A stretch of 64,000 nt of DNA from NCBI GenBank assembly GCA_029204225.1, contig CM055103.1, forward strand, positions 7,004,852 to 7,068,851, written 5' to 3'. Every line of letters begins with the position of its first letter. The stretch's first letter is position 1. The position numbers were made by a program, and so were the translations under genes. This DNA comes from Diphasiastrum complanatum (Eukaryota > Streptophyta > Lycopodiopsida > Lycopodiales > Lycopodiaceae). The notes beneath the pieces are model-generated. The model was not told where the DNA came from, ran no database searches, and saw only the letters and a program-made list of their open reading frames with translations. Of the stretch, positions 60,295 to 64,000 are shown piece after piece.

Positions 60295-62114
60295 GTGCCA
60301 GGCAGCTCAGCTTCCACATCAAAAGAGTTCTATGAATTCAGTGGCGAACCACAGACTTTCGAGAAAGCGATTGAATGTCCAGAGAAGGATAGATGGATCA
60401 AGGCCATGAACGAAGAGATGGAGTCCATGAGGAAGAACCAGGTATGGATGTTGCAGCCATTATCACATAAGTGCAAGACTGTCAAATGCAAATGGGTTTT
60501 CAAGCTCAAATACGGACTAGATGGAAGTGTGACGAGATACAAGCCAAGATTGGTAGCGAAGGGATTTACTCAGAGATATGGTATTGACTACTCTGAAACC
60601 TTCTATCCTGTCATCAAACATTTGTCCCTACGTCTGTTATTTACATATGCAGCAGCTTATGACCTCATGATCCACATTGTGGACGAGAAGACAACCTTCT
60701 TGCATGGTGAACTAGACAAAGAGGTCTATATGGATGACCCCCAGGATATGTCTCAAATTTACTTCCAAACTATGCATGCAGAACGCATAGAAGTATCTAG
60801 GGTTTGAAACAATCAGCTCGACAATGGTACAAGAAGAAAGATCAAGCCCTAAAATCATTAGAATTCAAGCCACTGACGGTTGATTCCAATGTGTATGTCA
60901 GAGTTATAGATGGGCAGATCATCATTATGGTTGTGTATGTGGACGACACTCTGATACTTTGCAGGAGTGAACAGCTGATTGCTGAAGTGAAGACAGACAT
61001 ATCAAAACATTTCGAGATTGTGGATCTGGGAGAAGCCTGGTGTTACCTAGGCTTGCAAATTGAAAGGAACTATGAGGGAGGTAAGCTATACCTTCACCAA
61101 TCTAGATACACCCATAAAATCCTAGAGGATTTTGGGATGCTGAACTGTAAAGGAGCGAATACTCCAATGCTTGCAAAGACGGTGCTGACAAACGATGACT
61201 GTCCAAAGACTGGGGAAGAGAGAGAACAGATGCAGCTCACACCTTACAGGAAGCTGATAGGATCACTGATGTACCTTGCAGACAACACACGTCCTGATAT
61301 TGCTTATGCACTATTCAGGATGAGCCAATTCTACACGAATCCAGGCTCGACACATTGGAAGATTGCAAAACGCATTTTGCAATACTTTTAATTAACAAGA
61401 GATTATGGCTTGTGTTATTGTTGTGATGCAGGTTTCAGGATACTTTCCTACAGCGATGCAAGCTGGACATCTCTCAACGACGATTGTAAAAGAGTCTCAG
61501 GAGGATGCACCATCGCATCAGGAGCTGCAGTTCTCTGGGTCAGCAAGAAGCAGACTGTTGTAGCCTAGTCATCTTGCAAAGTAGAGTACGTTGCAGCAGC
61601 CAAGATGGCCAACAAGATAATCTGGCTAAGGCAGTTCCTGGATAAATTGGGTGAAACAAGGAATGAGCCTCTGGTCTTGCAGATGGATAACACCTCTGTC
61701 ATACACCTGATGAAAGATCTCGTGTTCCATTCCAAAACGAAGCACATTGCGATCAAGTACCACTTGATCAGGGATCTAATTGAAAAGAAGATGTTGCAAA
61801 CCACCTTCATCAGAACGAAAGACATGGTTGCTGACATCTTCACCAAAGCCCTGGACAAAGGACTTTTTGAGAGACACAAGAGCAGTCTCGGGATTGTAAA
61901 GCTATCATGCTTTGAGAGAGAGCTAAAGAAACGAAACATTTCTATTTACAAAGCTTTGCTAGCTTTTAGCCCTCTACCTGACGAAAGTGTTTGGGAACAC
62001 GAAAGTCAAGAAACACGAAGCACGAAAGTTTTGCGAACACCTGACGGGAAGACACAAAGACGAAAGATTCGCGAACGAGAATCTTTTGTAGTCCAACACG
62101 AGAAAGTCAAATGA
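60295..62114 (+). pseudogene. copia reverse transcriptase and RNase H
   Basis: The RT begins RWIKAMNEEMESMRKNQVW and continues CKWVFKLKYGLDGSVTRYK and VAKGFTQRYGIDYSETF. The segment between GELDKEVYMDDPQ and ARQWYKKKDQALKS is damaged, so the usual P.GF motif is lost. The YVDDTLIL catalytic box is present at about 60,936. RNase H follows: SYSDASWTSLNDD, an in-frame stop at 61,567, LQMDNTSVIHLMKD, FHSKTKHIAIKYHLIRD and ADIFTKALDK. The frame extends into a basic tail up to the 3' LTR. Confidence 0.9.
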
Positions 62115-62891
62115 CGAAAACGAAACCAACGACGTGACACAAAAAATTTCGCGAAACCTTTACTGACCTCACGCTCCAAAGAGTACTAGTAAGATCATAC
62201 AAATACCTAGAAGTACAGATGACTAATCTGATGGCATGACGTCAGCAGATACACTCTAGGTCGTGGCTAATCTGCCACTCTTGTAATAATCTGATTAGTT
62301 GTAGATTTAATTGCTCTAATCTAAAAGGTTACAAAGAGCGGCTATATACTTACTGGATGATACTTGACATAGAGAAAAAAAATAGTCTGATGTTAGTAAG
62401 CAATCAAGACAAAAATACAAACAAGAAGTCTGCCTGCGTGCGAGACAGGTTCTATAAGCAGGATCCATAGAGATTCACAGGTCCGCTAGTAAGTGAGACA
62501 TCCACTCGTGAGAGAACTGTATTTCTCTCATGCCAACGCACTGCGTGGATCTGCATGCAGTGCTTGAAGAATCAAAGAAAAATCAATAGATGATATTGTA
62601 GCCATTGTGCACATGTCTCCTTTGCAATGTATGATCTTGAATGCAAATGTGTCTGTTGTTATTCATGTGTCTGATTCTCCCATTCATATCAATTTCGCAC
62701 ATTGGTTGAATTTGTTGAGTGCTACATTAATTTATGAACGTAGATCAGCAGTGCCTGACTACATTCTGGAGGACTGTAGAAGTGATTCAGCTGGCAGTGT
62801 CCAATGACCACATCTGAACTCCATCCGAACTGCATTGAATCGTGGTTGCTTCGCTTTCGTGACTGTTTCGCAACTGCGAAAATTCTCATCA
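62112..62891 (+). repeat. 3' LTR
   Basis: 780 bp, matches 56,828-57,589 with scattered substitutions and short indels. Confidence 0.9.
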
Positions 62892-64000
62892 GGATTGGAA
62901 GGAATGCAAAAAGCTGTATCCAAACAGCTCAAAAGATTAAGAGCTTCAAAGATTTCTTATTTTATTCAGGGATATGGTAAGGCTCTCTTACAAATTTTAA
63001 TTTTATATTACCAATTTGCAAACATCGTTTATGCTAAGCATGGGTGTTTGTTCTTAACTATTTTTTAAATTGTTATTTTTGACATCATTATTCAACTTAT
63101 AAGTACAAGTTTAGCATTTGAGAGGCCCATGCTTAGCATAAGTGTATTTCTAATATCTTAACTTCTCTTGTAGATAATTGGTTTTAAGATTATAATCCAT
63201 GCTTAGCATAAGTGTATTTCTATTATCATTTATTTTCTTTTATATTATTGTTTTTTCATATCAACATTCATGTGTAGCATAAGTTCATGTCACTAGTAAC
63301 AAACTTAACATTTGAATGTCATGCTTAGTCTATTTTTCACAGAGTTCTGAAGATAAAAAGAGTGGACAGATTCTAGAATAGTTTAGAACCCACCTTCAGA
63401 AAGCCAAGGTCGAGAAAAAATACAGAGAATCACAACAAACTGGAGACTTAAATGTTGATGATGATCTCAAAGGAACATTTATTCTTAAGTCCATTGATGA
63501 TCCTCCTTGTTTTAATACAGTACAACAAGGTGATGCCAGAGAGATAACCAAGTTTGTAAAAGGAAGACCTTACACTCAGTCTCTGCATTGTGGATATTTC
63601 TTATGGAAATAAACTTGCAGACTCATTGAATGATGATCGCCCGTTTAAGTACACTGAAGTGAAAGATGTCATTACTAGTTTCTTGGAGGTCACTACTGCT
63701 CCTCTTTGGAGGATAGTGATATTTCACTCCAGTTGGCAACAAGTAGGTGTTCACAAGGCCCTACTGGAAGTCTACAATGTAGGGATAGAGAACGTCATTT
63801 GGTAAGTACTTTAGACATATATATTCACAAGTCGATTTATTATTTTAAATATGTTATGCTATTTGGTTTTTTTGACTTTTTGCTTTTGATATTTGTAAGT
63901 ACAAACCAAATGTGCGCAATTCTCGTGGTGCACGTCTCTATAATGAGATCGAATATCTCAGTATCGGTTACTTCTCCACCAATAAAAAGAGATCCATGTT
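62892..64000 (+). pseudogene. DNA methyltransferase-like domain, 3' portion of the ParB gene (continues past window)
   Basis: Directly after the LTR, LEGMQKAVSKQLKRLRASK continues the helical segment that ended at 56,827. A further exon starts after a CACAG acceptor at about 63,342 (SSEDKKSGQILE, stop, FRTHLQKAKVEKKYRE). From 63,480 a class I methyltransferase pattern appears: FNTVQQGDAREITKFVKG. A frameshift near 63,585 follows, then IVDISYGNKLADSLNDD (at the usual DPPY position), LWRIVIFHSSWQQ and ENVIW. After an intron with a damaged acceptor near 63,900 come YKPN and GARLYNEIEYLSIGYFS. GD...DxxYG followed by a V.W.KPN strand is typical of N4-cytosine or N6-adenine methyltransferases. DISY instead of (D/S/N)PP(Y/W) would probably impair catalysis. 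ParB-like plus methylase fusions are known in phages. Confidence 0.6.

Larger units (their letters stand above)
56828..62891 (+). mobile_element. Full-length Ty1/copia retrotransposon inserted in the ParB-methyltransferase gene
   Basis: LTRs lie at 56,828-57,589 and 62,112-62,891, both TGA...CATCA. The primer-binding site TGGTATCAGAG follows at 57,591. The interior holds gag, protease, integrase, RT and RNase H in copia order. Many stops and small deletions make it inactive. The LTRs differ by several small indels (for example GTGACTGTTTCGCAACTGCG against GCGATTGCG), so insertion is not very recent. A target-site duplication is not clear (flanks AAAGG and GGATT). Confidence 0.9.

Overview
The window is plant nuclear DNA from a large, repeat-rich genome. 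This rests on degenerate Ty1/copia and Ty3/gypsy-type LTR retrotransposons with plant primer-binding sites, nested and inverted repeats, long TC/GA microsatellites, short GT-AG introns, and two recognisable plant genes: a five-exon PL1 pectate lyase and a LysM-GH18 chitinase. From general knowledge, LysM-GH18 fusions are best described in ferns and horsetails, so a fern, other non-flowering vascular plant or gymnosperm is a reasonable guess. The sequence does not settle it.

Layout. 0-5 kb: a hairpin minisatellite array, dispersed repeats and a copia RNase H remnant. 5.6-12.4 kb: a repeated unit with TC microsatellites, interrupted by a minus-strand copia element with unusual TT...AA LTR ends and a deleted RT. 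12.4-14.5 kb: a large imperfect palindrome. 17-23.6 kb: several broken copia elements. 25.1-26.6 kb: LysM-chitinase gene (minus). 29.9-30.6 kb: a copia LTR. 30.6-31.5 kb: a small foldback element (element A). 33.0-36.8 kb: a gypsy-like gag/protease element with two tandem retropepsin domains and no RT. 38.5-46.55 kb: element B, about 8.1 kb. 49.1-51.1 kb: pectate lyase gene (minus). 53.6-64.0 kb: a divergent gene pair, one member encoding a ParB-like plus DNA-methyltransferase-like protein, split by a complete copia element at 56.83-62.89 kb.

The main discovery candidate is element B. It is bounded by about 36-bp terminal inverted repeats (start ATTAGGGCCCTTTTTGGACT) and a 3-bp GAC flanking duplication. 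Element A has the same termini and looks like its small non-autonomous relative. B carries three multi-exon genes: B1 (+), a possible transposase with a D...CxxC region and an HxxCxxH motif; B2 (+), unknown; and B3 (-), which encodes a BAH-like domain, a beta-grasp-like segment and, in the final ORF, a clear histone H3 fold. B2 and B3 converge on a 97-bp hairpin. In-frame stops, at least three of them TGA, show that this copy is decaying.

A second candidate is the 55-64 kb gene. It combines a ParB/sulfiredoxin-like domain, a helical linker and a Rossmann-type amino-methyltransferase domain. This pairing is known from phages and prophages and is unexpected in a plant chromosome. It may belong to another multi-gene mobile element whose ends lie outside the window.
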